64,000 nucleotides of DNA, taken from Undaria pinnatifida. Lineage: Eukaryota > Sar > Phaeophyceae > Laminariales > Alariaceae. The notes under the pieces are model-generated. The model saw only the letters and a list, made by a program, of their open reading frames with translations. It was not told the origin of the DNA and made no database searches. The position numbers and the translations under genes are program-made. Positions 1-10,078 of this stretch are shown here, piece by piece (positions within the stretch are counted from its first letter, which is position 1; each line of letters opens with the position of its first letter). Where the stretch lies: the NCBI GenBank assembly GCA_012845835.1, contig JABAKD010000036.1, positions 2,548,501-2,612,500 of the forward strand. The letters are read 5' to 3'.

Positions 1-231
1 GGCCACGCGCTACCCGCTCGTGAGGTTTGGCCTTCTCTGCTTGTGGCTATAATGATAGCCCGTGCTTTGGCTTGTTGGCATACCACTTACTTTAGCTTGT
101 TGGTCATGGTTGTTGGAATATCCGCCTAGTGCTCGGGGGATACTATCCGGCAGCTCCAAGAGAAAAATGAGGAGGCTGTCGTTGATAGCATGAAGACTCT
201 CAGCCATGCTCATGTTGTTTGTCTTTCTTGC
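1..231. other. No recognised feature
   Basis: I see no coding signal or clear repeat here. If the tyrosinase gene extends upstream, this stretch is probably intron; the missing N-terminal exon was not found in it. Confidence 0.4.
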
Positions 232-577
232 GTGCTGTTGTTGCGGTGCCCTCTGCTTGTGCTTGTTCAGATGTTCTGTGCATATGCATGTTGGGATGTT
301 CTTCACTTGTGCTTCACATAATCTTGCATGTGCTTGAGGGTGGTGGAATGTGGAGTGTGCACGGCGTGGTGTTGGGTTTATTCAAGAGGCGGATTGAAAA
401 GCAGTGCTGTTGTTGCGGTGCCCTCTGCTTGTGCTTGTTCAGATGTTCTGTGCATATGCATGTTGAGATGTTCTTCACTTGTGCTTCACATAATCTTGCA
501 TGTGCTTGAGGGTGGTGGAATGTGGAGTGTGCACGGCGTGGTGTTGGGTTTATTCAAGAAGCGGATTGAAAAGCACA
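232..577 (+). repeat. 172-bp tandem duplication containing decayed tyrosinase exon sequence
   Basis: Two nearly identical units begin at 232 and 404, both with 'gtgctgttgttgcggtgc'. The last third of each unit (about 340-405 and 510-577) aligns with the acceptor side and first half of the tyrosinase exon at 942-1064. The shared order is 'ggtggaatgtg.agt', then 'gattgaaaagca', matching 'gttggaatgtgcagt' and 'gaccgagaaaca'. The unit is therefore exon plus flank that duplicated once more after it had decayed. The short open frames across it have no coding meaning. Confidence 0.75.
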
Positions 578-645
578 GTTCGACGTGATGGGAACGCTCT
601 GCAGACCGTTTACCGCAGGAACACCATGCCTTCGCGATCGTGCAT
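510..645 (+). pseudogene. Decayed copy b of tyrosinase exon 1
   Basis: Segments 'gatgggaacgctctgcagac' and 'taccgcaggaa' align in order with 'catggaaaccctgtaccgac' and 'taccgcagaag' of the exon at 942-1064. The reading frame is not kept and the acceptor AG is lost. It overlaps the end of the 172-bp repeat. Confidence 0.6.
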
Positions 646-676
646 CCGGTATCTTTCACTTATCTCTACGTGTGCT

Positions 677-815
677 TGTTGTCGGAGATTTCAGTGTGTA
701 CGGTGCGGCATCCGTCAGCTCCAGGAATGGGACGGAGAGGGTTCGTAGTGACACGATGGGAACTTCCTATCGACTGCCTATGGCAGAAGTTGTACGAGCG
801 TGCGTCCGTCATCGT
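677..815 (+). pseudogene. Decayed copy c of tyrosinase exon 1, acceptor site kept
   Basis: From 'tttcag' (AG at 692-693) onward this stretch follows the exon at 942-1064 almost codon by codon. A conceptual reading begins V-R-C-G-I-R-Q-L-Q against V-R-R-E-I-R-Q-L-Q. It later has 'tatcgactgcctatggcag' against 'taccgactgcctaccgcag'. An in-frame stop and shifted codons in the middle make it non-functional. It is the best preserved of the upstream copies. Confidence 0.8.
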
Positions 816-941
816 GCATCTGGCATGCCTTGGTTTCTTTGCTTGCTCCTGTTGGAATGTCCCCTGCTTGTGCTGATTGGAGTACTTTCTACTTGATCCT
901 TTTGTCAATTGTCATCTGCTGGTGGTTGTTGGAATGTGCAG

Positions 942-1064
942 TATGTGCGACGTGAGATTCGGCAGTTGCAGGACGCGGACCGAGAAACATTCTTCGATAC
1001 CATGGAAACCCTGTACCGACTGCCTACCGCAGAAGGCGTGCACCTTTATGGCGACGAGTACAAG
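942..1064 (+). CDS. Tyrosinase exon 1 of the visible set (N-terminal helical region)
   Basis: Acceptor 'tgtgcag' ends at 941 and donor 'gtcagt' starts at 1065; phase 0 at both ends, 41 codons. It reads V-R-R-E-I-R-Q-L-Q-D-A-D-R-E, then the Y-R-L-P-T-A-E-G and Y-G-D-E-Y-K segments. These are typical of the helix before the CuA site in stramenopile-type tyrosinases. Three to four decayed copies surround it at about 340-405, 510-645, 677-815 and 1128-1257. Confidence 0.9.
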
Positions 1065-1127
1065 GTCAGTAGCGTATGGATTGCTCATCACAGGTGTATT
1101 TACAGTTACGTTTACCGTTAGAGTTAA

Positions 1128-1257
1128 GAGGTTAGGCCAGGATTTGATTGACCTGCAGAAGCGGACCAGTAAACAATACTTGGCGCGACGAAAACACTCT
1201 GCCGACCGTTTGCGGCAGAAGTCGCGCACCTTGACGGCGACGAGTACATCAGACGTA
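1128..1257 (+). pseudogene. Decayed copy d of tyrosinase exon 1, downstream
   Basis: 'attgacctgcagaagcggac', 'ctctgccgaccgtttgcggcag' (trimmed match) and 'gacggcgacgagtac' occur in the same order and spacing as 'attcggcagttgcaggacgc', 'ctgtaccgactgcctaccgcag' and 'tatggcgacgagtac' in the real exon. It ends near 'gtaagt' at 1256, which recalls the donor. Frames are broken, so splicing into the mRNA would not be productive. Confidence 0.75.
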
Positions 1258-1262
1258 AGTTT

Positions 1263-1802
1263 TAGGTCGTGCACGTATTACCTGATGCCTTTGGCCTACA
1301 GTCCCTAGGCCAAATACATTTATGTTTATGGGTATGTTGTATCATTCTTATTACTTTCGTCGACAGTCGAGGTCGCCGTGTCCATGCAACCGACTTTCGT
1401 GTCCAAATGAATCTTGCCGGTTGTGGTGTTATCGGTGTTCACCTTTAATGACGCGGTTTGATCGCATTGAGAAACGTGTCGCGATAGAGCGATCGGGGAA
1501 GCTCCTTTTCACTAAAACGTTTTCGGAATGACTGGATTCCTTAGCCCAGTATCATCGGAAAGTGACAAACTTCATTCATGTTGTACAAGATTATTCGCTG
1601 TCTGCCTACGGTAGGCCATAAGATTGTTTTACCGGATGGCACTTTCACTTTCTTCTAAACGGTTGGGTTAGGGTGTACTAGAGAGATCCTCAAGTCAAAC
1701 ACCCACAAGCGACACTGGGCGCATCTTTAAAGTAATATTACCAAAAAAGGTTGGACCTATTCGTACCTTTACCGTACTATTGGTATATTGGTAGCATGCT
1801 TC
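1263..1802. other. Intron 1, remainder; includes repeat D fragment near 1510-1580
   Basis: No exon is seen. The segment around 1515-1575 ('gttttcggaatgactgg ... tcatcggaaa') resembles the start of repeat family D found again near 6390 and 58820. Confidence 0.5.
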
Positions 1803-1860
1803 TTGCCTTGAGAATTTGGTTCTTCATTCAAACCGCACATTGACGGCGCTGATTCCCGGG
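1803..1860 (+). pseudogene. Decayed copy of tyrosinase exon 2
   Basis: 'ttcttcattcaaaccgcaca', then 'ttgacggcgctga', align with 'tacttcgttcaacttcacct', then 'cgacggagccgg', in the exon that starts 28 bp downstream. The match is degenerate and has no acceptor. It fits the pattern of other exon copies in this gene but is weaker. Confidence 0.5.
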
Positions 1861-1887
1861 CTTGTGTTTGGTTATTGCCCTGTCCAG

Positions 1888-1963
1888 GGAATCGACTACT
1901 TCGTTCAACTTCACCTCGACGGAGCCGGCACCAAGGACTGTGACCACTGGCATGACGATGCCG
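1888..1963 (+). CDS. Tyrosinase exon 2 (CuA site, first histidines)
   Basis: Acceptor 'tgtccag' ends at 1887; donor 'gtacgt' starts at 1964; phase 0 in, phase 1 out. It encodes I-D-Y-F-V-Q-L-H, then D-C-D-H-W-H-D-D-A. The histidines (about 50, 61 and 63 of the visible chain) are the expected first and second CuA ligands. The cysteine next to the D-H-W-H motif is usual in this subfamily. Confidence 0.92.
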
Positions 1964-2590
1964 GTACGTACGCTGTTTGGCCGCAGTGGTCTAGTCAGGG
2001 ACCACGATCCTATTGTAAATCGTTTCTTTTTCGTTTTCGTACGTGTGCATTCCCGAAACATGATGCAAACATCGCGTTGTTAAGGTTGAAAAACGTGTTA
2101 GCCACCCTTAACGAGAAGCACAAGCAGCCCGCTGTTCCCTGTGCTCGGTGGTTTCGTACACTCGGGCCGCCGCTGTGGTAGTTGTTGGACGCGTGCAGTA
2201 CGAAATGCATATGCAAGGTTCACATTGTCAAACTTGGGGCGTTAGATTGAAATAGGCTCACTGGGTTGCGGTAGTACTTTTTGCCCCATACAGGCACCAA
2301 CGGCGAGGCCACTTGTGACGGGGGAAGCTTTATCGGGATGGAGGATGGCGCCTGGTACGATAAACGTGTTTCGAGAGAACCGGTACAAGTGTTTTTCCTG
2401 GCAGCAAGCACATGATGCATTTTTCCTCTTGCCGGGGAGGAAAGCACAAGAACACCTCAACTCACCTCAGCAGAGCAAAATGCATAAGTGTTTGGGGTGC
2501 ATGCCCCCGTCGCATCCGGGTTCCAACACCCAGAAGCACGCAAACCAAATCAAAACTGTTTCTCTCCCGCTGCATCCACCTCTTGCGCAG
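1964..2590. other. Intron 2
   Basis: GT-AG intron of 627 bp. Open frames inside it have no recognisable product. Nothing else is evident. Confidence 0.7.
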
Positions 2591-2692
2591 GAATTATGAC
2601 CCACCACGTCGCCTACACTCTGCAGTTCGAGCAAGCCATGCAGTTGGTCGAACCCTCCGTTTCCATCCCCTACTGGGAGTACACCATTGAAG
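2591..2692 (+). CDS. Tyrosinase exon 3 (CuA core)
   Basis: Acceptor 'cttgcgcag' ends at 2590; donor 'gtcaga' starts at 2693; phase 1 at both ends. It reads I-M-T-H-H-V-A-Y-T-L-Q-F-E-Q-A-M-Q, then S-I-P-Y-W-E-Y-T. H72 followed seven residues later by F-E is the classic third CuA ligand pattern, and P-Y-W-E/D-Y/W is the conserved tyrosinase core. Decayed copies follow in intron 3. Confidence 0.95.
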
Positions 2693-2794
2693 GTCAGATA
2701 CCACATTGTCGAATTTAGGATGTCACACCATCGAGGGTAAACAGGGATACATTGAATGTACAATAAGCATACAGTTCGAGGTAAGAAACTTCCC

Positions 2795-2890
2795 GTAACG
2801 TGGGCTTCTCCGTTGACTTCGAGCACAGGTGATGCAACTAGTCGACCCTGCGATGTCTATCCCCTACGGGAGGAACAGTATCGAATGTAA
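2795..2890 (+). pseudogene. Decayed copy of tyrosinase exon 3
   Basis: 'cttcgagcacaggtgatgca', 'gtcgaccctgcgatgtctat' and 'cccctacgggaggaacagta' line up in order with exon 3 (F-E-Q-A-M-Q-L-V-E-P-S-V-S-I-P-Y-W-E-Y). Stops and the loss of the Trp codon make it dead. Confidence 0.8.
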
Positions 2891-2909
2891 CCGCGCCATG
2901 CAAGGTAAC

Positions 2910-2990
2910 TTAGCATGTTAGTTAGAATAGATCATGCAGTTGATCGAGCCTTCCGCTGCTAACGCCCATTGAGGCGCGCATGATACAAGC
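2910..2990 (+). pseudogene. Second, shorter decayed copy of tyrosinase exon 3
   Basis: 'gatcatgcagttgatcgagc', then 'cttccgctgctaacgccca', resemble 'gccatgcagttggtcgaacc', then 'ctccgtttccatcccc', of exon 3. The copy is only about 60 bp and strongly diverged. Confidence 0.55.
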
Positions 2991-4780
2991 AACCAGCACG
3001 CAATGTGCACGCTACCGGACCCCGTTGTCCTCGCCCATGATAGAAACAACCTATTAATACCTCCACACGATATGCACGCTGAAGACAATCGTCACTTTGC
3101 AACAAGTCCGCGATTTGGGTGGGGCGACGACGCACGGACACGATAGAGCTTACGATAGATGCACAGCTTTTTGACGGTCTTTAGTTTTCCTCAACGACGG
3201 GGCTGAGTAACCCAAACAATTGTAAGACTGTCTTTTCATCTTTTTTCGATATTAGTTGTTTGTACACCTACAACCAAATATGTCAAGAGACGGCACTTTG
3301 ACGCCTTTACCGGCGGCATTTTTCCGATATATAACTTGCTTAACGCGAAACTACCAGGTTTTAGAGTCAAACCTTCGGTTTGACACCCTTGACAGGATCT
3401 TCGCCTACAGTACTGCATGTAGACCATGGCTTTGTTGATCAGGTTGCACTTTCAGTTTGCCCCAAAACTGGCTTCTGTGTGAGGTATGTGAGGTATGGAG
3501 ATCCTCATCATGTTAAGAGCCTCGGAAAATAACCCGTGCACCCTTATCGTGGCCTGTGTCCGACGTTGTCGTCGACACCACACAGCGGCCGGTGAAAGCT
3601 TCACCGATTGCCGGCAGGAGAACGCCTACCACGATGTGGAAGTAGCACATTTCGACTCAAACGGTTTGTGCAAGACGGGGATCATTGACCTTAAATCGTC
3701 GGAATTTGAGCGTTGGTTTTGCAGCATGTATCTTGGCATTCCTAGGCCAGGATGCTTTTCATGGTGAAGCGCTTTCATTCATTGTGAAATCAGATCCTAA
3801 ATCGTCGGAAATTGAGAGTTGGTTATTATGAAATATGTACAATATGTATCGCGTCATACCTATGACAGGATTTTCATGGCCGAATATCGACAAGCGCTTT
3901 GATTCATCGCCAAATCAGGTTTTGGGTGAGGTGAAAAACTCTTTAAGCGTGGAGCCGCAGAAGCGAGTGGGTTTGGGTTACACTCAGCTCCACCGTAGCG
4001 CGCGTCTGACAGAAAATTATATCATGGTGGGTACGTTGTTTGTTGAAGTTCGATAGTATTATCAAAGCTCTGTGATCAATATCATGGCCTTAGTCGGTTT
4101 TCAACTACTGAAATGACCTTTATTTTGTCTTGACGGCTCCATGCCTGCAGCTGCGTCGATTCTTCCGACAGTGTTGCAAAAAGTCCAAAGCGTGGCCGAG
4201 GATACACCAAGGCGCATACAGCTACTTCCGAAGGTCGAGCGTGCGCATAAATCATACGGAGTATTCACGCACGCAACAAACGCGTGGCGGTATTTCAGCA
4301 AATAGTGTTCAAAACCGTCGAATCTGTCGAAACGACATTGCCTCTACCCCTGGGGCGAACTTGACGACGCAGCTTTTTTCAATTTTCAACGCCTGCACAG
4401 GCGTTCACCACGACACGTCAGACTCCCGCAGACGGTGGGGCGTGGGTGTATCCACGCCATGAACGCGTCGTGGAGGTTTGAGCAAATGAAGAATCAGCTT
4501 TCATTTATCGTAACGTCTTTGCTTCTACCAAATTCAACAAAGGAAAATGGTTTGCACCTACCCCCCCGCCCTGTTTCCCCCCGTTTTTTTTCACATTGTC
4601 ACCCTGTGGACCGCACCTGCTCCGATTTCCGATCGACGCCGAAATGTTTTGAAACCCGAGTTTTAATTTTTTCCAATCTGACGTCTACTTCGGTCGCTGC
4701 CGCCATGGCCTCTGCCGTTGTCGCTCTGCTATTGTGGCGTGACCTCTACCGTTGTCCCTCTGTTGTCGTTTTGTGTGTAG
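2991..4780. other. Intron 3, remainder, with repeat D copies
   Basis: No exon is found. Two overlapping copies of repeat D lie at about 3690-3770 and 3795-3960; shared words are 'aaatcgtcggaa' and 'caggattttcatgg'. The stretch just before the acceptor repeats 'tctgccgttgtc' and 'ctaccgttgtccctctg', which may be part of a pyrimidine tract. Confidence 0.5.
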
Positions 4781-4908
4781 CGGCCATGGGCTTGGACTCT
4801 TACGGGGATTCCGAAGTGTTTGCACGAGATTGGTTTGGCGACTTCAATCCTACGAACAAGCTACACACCGTCATCGACGGACGCTGGGCTTACCTTCCCA
4901 TCATGGAG
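4781..4908 (+). CDS. Tyrosinase exon 4
   Basis: Acceptor 'tgtgtgtag' ends at 4780; donor 'gtgctg' starts at 4909; phase 1 in, 0 out. It encodes G-D-S-E-V-F, D-W-F-G, N-P-T-N-K-L-H and G-R-W-A-Y-L-P-I-M, which is the linker between the CuA and CuB halves in this subfamily. An open frame runs in from upstream but those residues have no family resemblance, so the start is set by the acceptor and by phase. Confidence 0.92.
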
Positions 4909-5553
4909 GTGCTGAGCGCTTTCTGAGTCTAGAACTCTAGTATGGATTATCAATACGAGGGCGATTTGTATGTCCATGGTGTTGTTGGCGTATATAGTTT
5001 TCAGTCAAGCCGAGTGGCACCATCTCGTCGACGTAACGCCACGGTATTCATCGGCTTCCATGCCGTCAAATGCTGTGAAAGCATATAACCATATGGTACT
5101 GGCCGAGCTATATCAGCAACGGCAGCAGCATGATGTTTCACGCGGATGATTAGGCATTGGTTTGGTGTTGCTACAACGGTTCAATGTGAGATGTTGGTCG
5201 CGCGTCCCGAAATACATGGGTTTCCCGATATTCTCGGACGTTGCTCTCGGTATTCGTCATTCCTTCCTCGTGTGGCACGAAGGATGTTACCATGTGTAAA
5301 AAAGCCTCGCCCAACGATGAAGCAGTGAAAACAGCGAAGGGTTGCTCTAGGGTTGATCACCATCGATCAGAAAACTCGACGCGTCACTCGTCGGGCTGTG
5401 ACGCGTATCTCGTTTACTTGTTTTTGGATTTTGAAACATTATCGTGAAAACAACCCTTGAACTCATGCCAAGAACAGCATGAGGATATCGCGAAAAAACA
5501 TCGCGGGGACAGACAGAAGGCGACAGCGCTTAGTTAGTAGCAGGCAGCGATTG

Positions 5554-5794
5554 ATTCCACGATCGCCCCCCCCCCGAAAACCGTCGAGAGTATTCAACGA
5601 ACGTTTCATGGTTGCTCGACGCGAGGAAGGATGCAACGAAAAATATCTCCACACCTTGTTTTGTTTGAAAATGGCTATCGAACTATGGTGTCGGGGTGAC
5701 GAAGGGACACCGTATTACAGGAGATAGGGCCGGGAGGGAGTGGTCTCAAAACCAGCGATTTCGTTGAAGACATGTTGGGGGGACTACCGTAGAA
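5554..5794 (+). mobile_element. MITE-like element, family M2, copy 1
   Basis: It is about 240 bp, with ends 'ttccacgatcgcccccccc' and 'ggggggactaccgtagaa', an imperfect inverted pair. Internal words 'aacgtttcatggttgctcga', 'gacaccgtatt' and 'accagcgatttcgtt' recur in the same order at 12136-12371. A third copy lies inverted at 58357-58590. No coding capacity. Confidence 0.75.
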
Positions 5795-6117
5795 CAAATC
5801 CAGCGGAGAATTTCAGGCTTGAGGTTCAGACGAAAGTACGAACATGGCCTTTTGGCACTTAAAGTAGTGTACGACACACCCTGCCTTATATTGGAATTTC
5901 CGGCTTGGACGGGAATAAGAGGTTACCTGGTATCAACTGGTGTCGCATACATACGGTATGTATGTGAAGAAAGAAGAGCACCACGAGCTTACCAAGTTGT
6001 GCCGGTCGGGTCAAACCATTCATGACCCTTTTCCCGCTTGAATGTTCCCGACACTACAGTGCCAATGGCTTTCGTCGTGCATGCAGTTCTAACGGGGCCA
6101 ATCCCTCGACAATGCAT

Positions 6118-6152
6118 TGCCTTTCCATTGCCTTTCCATTGCCTTTCCATTG
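6118..6152 (+). repeat. 11-bp minisatellite TGCCTTTCCAT, about three copies
   Basis: The unit 'tgcctttccat' repeats head to tail about three times within intron 4. Confidence 0.85.
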
Positions 6153-6389
6153 ACAATCGATCCATAATCGGGGCTACGGTGAGGGGGTCACCTCTTAGAG
6201 ACGAGTTTTTTCACCGGCTGAAACCCACGTGCGCGGGTGAGCGGTTGGTGTTTGCTTTCTTGCGCATTGGAGCTTTTCAGCGAATAGCGGACCGCACTGA
6301 CATGTGATTGCTTGATATGCTGCGCCTATGAAATGTGTGTATGTGGCACGTGCTACGATCGAGGTAAGTGGCACTTCTCGTCTAAAATG

Positions 6390-6630
6390 TTTTTTGAATG
6401 ACGGAGCTCCTTCACCCACAATCGTCGAAAATACAAGAGGACATTGTTCTTTTGGATGTTTCTCGTTCTGCACCCTAGGCTGTAGCACATACATGGGTGT
6501 TTCCATCCGGTACAATAGCAGTTTTATTTTTCTCCAAATCAGTTTTTGGGAGAGGTCTTAAGATACCTAAATTCAGAACCCCAGAAACACGTGGTGCACC
6601 TATCGTGGCACGCTTTGTCGTTTTTGTGTT
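6390..6630 (+). repeat. Dispersed repeat family D
   Basis: Word order shared with 3690-3960, 17960-18170 and 58810-59050: 'atcgtcg.aaat', 'catccgg', 'aatcagtttttgg', 'agaggtctt', 'agaaa..gtggtgcacct' and 'tcgtggcacg'. Copies are 60-80% alike by eye. No terminal repeats or coding frame are seen, so the class is unknown. Confidence 0.65.
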
Positions 6631-6815
6631 TTGGTGCCCAACACTCAACATCATTGTGGGAATGGGGGCGTGATACGCGCCCATTCCATAGACTATAGCC
6701 ATAGTCGGTCTACTGGACGTTTTGCGCCGAAAGGTTTTCGCCAGGCTTTTTCCGCTGACCTAGCCTAACGTTTGCTACTGTCGATCATGCAAAACCTGGC
6801 GTTGCTGACCGACAG

Positions 6816-6917
6816 AATGCTTGGGACTACGTTCACAACCCGTACGGGCTACTCCGGTCTCCCTGGAACGTGGACTCGACGCCTTATGTTACCCGACACA
6901 ACACTACAAGCGGATCG
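6816..6917 (+). CDS. Tyrosinase exon 5
   Basis: Acceptor 'ctgaccgacag' ends at 6815; donor 'gtaagc' starts at 6918; phase 0 at both ends, 34 codons. It reads H-N-P-Y-G-L-L-R-S-P-W-N, then T-P-Y-V-T-R-H-N, a strongly conserved block of stramenopile-type tyrosinases. No methionine is needed because it is internal. Confidence 0.93.
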
Positions 6918-7504
6918 GTAAGCGCTTTGGATGTATACACTCGATGAAAAATCGACGAGCAGTGGGATTGCTGAACACTATGAGCGATAGAAATGGAAGC
7001 AAAAACCGGGGGGAGATGGGACGGCGCCTGTGACCATGCCCTGTCCAGAAGCTGGAAAGTAGAAGTGTGAAAAAATGCAAATACAAAGGTTTAGGTAGGA
7101 TGTGTTAGAGTGTTAGAGTGGATGCTGGATGCGTTTATTTCGGGGTTAGACGCTGTGCATACGGTAACCAGGCGCACGCTACGATAGAAGATCACTAGTT
7201 TCTGTTGACGCCCCTCGTTTGAGAAGGAGGACGCCATCCCTACCACCCCTCCCGCCAAGCAACTACCAAGGACTCACTTGGAGAATTATGAAAGCGTTAC
7301 CGTTGTTACCCGACAAACAATCCCTCGGCCTTGGTAGGAGTATAACAACGATAATCACATCATCAATATTTTTATTTGGTAGTTCGTGTTGCTCAACAGC
7401 GTCGTAGGCGTTTTCAACCCGAGGCGAAATCGTCGGTAGTAATGATGGCATAATATCATAGCACAACAGCGTAACGGCTGCCTCTATCTCAGTAGGTGTG
7501 ACCT

Positions 7505-7655
7505 ATACTGTACTGTCCTATACTACTACTTCGTATATTATACTATACTCTGCCATACTATACTAAACTATACTATGCTATACTCTACTAAACTATACTA
7601 TAGTTTACTATCGTATGCTATACTATACTATACTGCACTATACTATACTCATCTT
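7505..7655 (+). repeat. Degenerate pentanucleotide array (ACTAT)n
   Basis: Runs of 'actatactat' with point changes over about 150 bp. Confidence 0.85.
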
Positions 7656-7830
7656 GACCTCAACCAAGGGTACGGCTTTGCAGTATTATGTATGGCATCA
7701 TGCATTGTATCATACACGGCAGTAGTAGCACATAACTTTGTGTAGTATCTTAATGTACCAGGGATACACTACCATGCGATACGGGTTCGATACTGAATAA
7801 TTTGTGTGTAGTATTACTACAAAAAAAAAA

Positions 7831-8769
7831 GTACACTCCAGCGGTGAGATCGAACATTTTGTCGAAACACATCTTTGCAAGCTGTGTGTAATACTCCGGT
7901 TGCGCGTATTACGGGTTGTGTGTCCTCATTAAGGATATAGGTCGGCGACTCCCCTTGCAACTACAGTGTAGCTTTGTATCAGGGTCAACAGGGTGATGTT
8001 AGTCAGCCTGTGCGCGGAAACTATAAAACCCGTTTCTGAGGGGGACAAAATCTGACAGCTGTGGAGGGAAATGTATCCTTTTATCAAGTGAATATTGTAA
8101 GTCGAATAACCGGTGAGGGGGGGGGGGGGCGGAGTTTTGAAGGACATGGGGGCCTGGTTTTGATCAAAAGCGAGCGGGTTTGGAGGAAGGGGGGGGGGGA
8201 GGGGGGGGCAATTTGTGCATGCAAGTTATGAATCCTTTTAAGGGGATAAATCTGACTTTATAAAGTGAATTCTGTAAGTCGAATAACCGGTGAGGGGAGG
8301 GCGGAGTTTTGGAATACGTGGGGCCTGGTTTTGACCAAAAGTGGGTGGGGGAGGGGACGGGTGGGGCAGCTCAATTTGTGGGTGGAATTTGTAGTATTAT
8401 ATATGGTACGATGTACAGATATATCATTGCACGCAGGAACATATGCCAGGTATATTATTTACCGTAGTATTTAACAAGGTATTTAACAAATGTGGTAGTA
8501 TTTAACAACATTATTTAACATATCAATAGCTGTCAGATTGTGTCCCCTCGACAACGGGTTTTATAGTTTCCGCGCACAGACTGACTACCATCCCCCTGTT
8601 GACCCTGGTACAAGCTACACTACCTTGAGTTCCAAGGGGAGTAGCCTACCTATATCCTTAATGAGGACACACACACCCGGTAACACGCGTGATCGGAGTA
8701 TCACACACAGCTAGGTTGCAAATATGAGTTTCGAGGAAATCTTCGATCTCACAGCTGGAGTGTATTTTT
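7831..8769. mobile_element. Foldback element, family T, complete copy
   Basis: The left end runs forward from 'tacactccagcggtgagatc'; the right end is the inverted equivalent, finishing 'gatctcacagctggagtgta'. Inverted arms are about 240-320 bp and include 'atcctcattaaggatatagg'-like and 'gggttttatagtttccgcgc'-like blocks on opposite strands. The centre has two direct G-rich subterminal blocks (about 8104 and 8280, both starting 'gaataaccggtgagggg'). No transposase frame is present, so it is non-autonomous. The same ends recur at many sites later in the window. Confidence 0.8.
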
Positions 8770-8789
8770 TTTTATATAAAATACCGTTA

Positions 8790-8945
8790 ATAGTAGTAGT
8801 AGTAGTTATAGTAGTAGTAGTAGTAGTACTAGTACTAGTACTAGTACTAGTAGTAGTAGTAGTAGTAGTGGTAGTAATAGTACTAGTAGTAGTAGTCGTA
8901 GTAGTAGTACTAGTAGTAGTAGCAGCAGTAGCAGTAGTATTGTAC
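8790..8945 (+). repeat. (TAG)n microsatellite with ACTAGT interruptions
   Basis: About 150 bp of 'tagtagtag' broken by 'actagt' steps. Poly-valine and poly-leucine open frames here are artefacts of the repeat. Confidence 0.95.
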
Positions 8946-9094
8946 CCCCATCTTCAGCAGGGAGCATGTGCCACTCGTGACAGGGACTCCGAGCCTCGCT
9001 CAAAAGCGGACCAAATCATATCCCGTTGCTGACGCGGAGTAGGAAATAACTAAAGCCCCTTGATGACAATGTCTCGGAGCTTATCACGAAATAG

Positions 9095-9270
9095 AGACAC
9101 AGGCTACGGTAGGGAGGTCACTCGGGGACTCGGGGTCAGTCGCGCGAGTGATATCCCTGTTTCATTGCGGTGTTAAGCTTTCGTTCGCTGTTTGACGCTT
9201 GCGATATGAATCGGCAACCGAATGGGTTAGCTACAATGCTCCAAACTATGGTCTGGTGACAACTATGGTC
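9095..9270 (+). mobile_element. MITE-like fragment, family M1
   Basis: It begins 'caggctacggtagggaggtc' and contains 'gcgcgagtgat' and 'ccctgtttcattgcggt', words shared with the complete M1 element at 24138-24401. The right terminal repeat is not seen. Confidence 0.55.
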
Positions 9271-9392
9271 CTCTGCGGGATGAGCCCGCAGTACAAGTAG
9301 AATCAGCAGCATCATGCAGGAGACATGCAGCGGAAGGGGTACAGTAGGTGTGACACTTTTTCTCCGGATGCTCTTCTCTTGAGGAGGTGTAT

Positions 9393-9470
9393 ACCGTTAC
9401 ACCATTACACCATTGCACCATTGCACCATTGCACCATCACACCATTAGACTACACTATTACATTACACTA
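9393..9470 (+). repeat. Short array of CACCATT(A/G)
   Basis: Units 'caccattac', 'caccattgc' and 'caccatcac' repeat about six times. Confidence 0.85.
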
Positions 9471-9604
9471 TTCATAGCCTCACACAAAGGAAAGAAGAAA
9501 AATGTCCCCCGATGAACAACCCCATGCCCTAGGTATACAACTAAACAGATCATAACAAGAGATTAAAGTTCGTCGATTACATACATACCGTCTCAGCCAG
9601 AAGG

Positions 9605-9645
9605 CGTCTAAAGCGCCTGAAGCGCCTAAAGCGCCTAAAGCGCCA
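9605..9645 (+). repeat. 9-bp array (AAGCGCCT/G)n
   Basis: Four to five units of 'aaagcgcct' or 'gaagcgcct'. Confidence 0.85.
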
Positions 9646-9879
9646 TATCCGTCGTAGCACGCGTTGGGGTAGTGATTCCGTTGTGATACCCTTGTGATCA
9701 CCTTATATTGGAATAGAACAAGAAATATATTACAAGGATATCATTTGAGGAAGCCTCTCGACCAGAGAGCAAAACACGAGCAATAACAAGAACAACAACA
9801 TCAACCACAACAAGTTATATCTCTATCCCCGCACCCGTGGTGAATTTATCTCTAAATAATGTCCATCGGTTTGCGGCAG

Positions 9880-10042
9880 GCACCAACAACGATGGTATCG
9901 TGCTCAACCTACTCGAGCTGCTTCGAGTCTTCGTCGATAAAAGTCATGAACGCCTGCCTAAATGGAGAAACCCATGGACCAGTTCACATTCTGATTGGTG
10001 GAGAATGGGGTGCTGCAAACGAGGAGTTCGTAGACAAAGTCG
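9880..10042 (+). CDS. Tyrosinase exon 6 (CuB site, first two histidines)
   Basis: Acceptor 'tttgcggcag' ends at 9879; donor 'gtgaga' starts at 10043; phase 0 in, 1 out. It reads C-S-T-Y-S-S-C-F, M-N-A-C-L-N-G, then T-H-G-P-V-H-I-L-I-G-G-E-W-G. The H-x3-H pair (about residues 209 and 213) gives two CuB ligands. A decayed copy of this exon follows 36 bp downstream. Confidence 0.95.
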
Positions 10043-10078
10043 GTGAGACACCCAAATTGGTTGGCGTTTGTTTGTAAG

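Larger units (their letters stand above)
4909..6815. other. Intron 4 with MITE M2 and repeats
   Basis: This 1907-bp intron contains an M2 element (5554-5794), a TGCCTTTCCAT repeat at about 6118-6150 and repeat D at about 6390-6630. A weak echo of exon 4 may occur at 5115-5200 ('cattggtttggtgt') but is too short to call. Confidence 0.6.
6918..9879. other. Intron 5 (about 3 kb) packed with repeats
   Basis: Contents include a degenerate (CTATA)n tract (7500-7650), a complete T foldback element (7831-8769), a (TAG)n tract (8790-8945), an M1-like fragment (about 9095-9270), short arrays of CACCATTA and AAGCGCCTG, and no exon. Confidence 0.75.

Noticed and set aside
5115-5200. Possible decayed copy of tyrosinase exon 4
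   Set aside because: Only one short word ('ttggtttggtg') matches, so I could not distinguish it from chance.
8724-9032. Poly-Val/Leu frames over the TAG tract
   Set aside because: Produced by the microsatellite.
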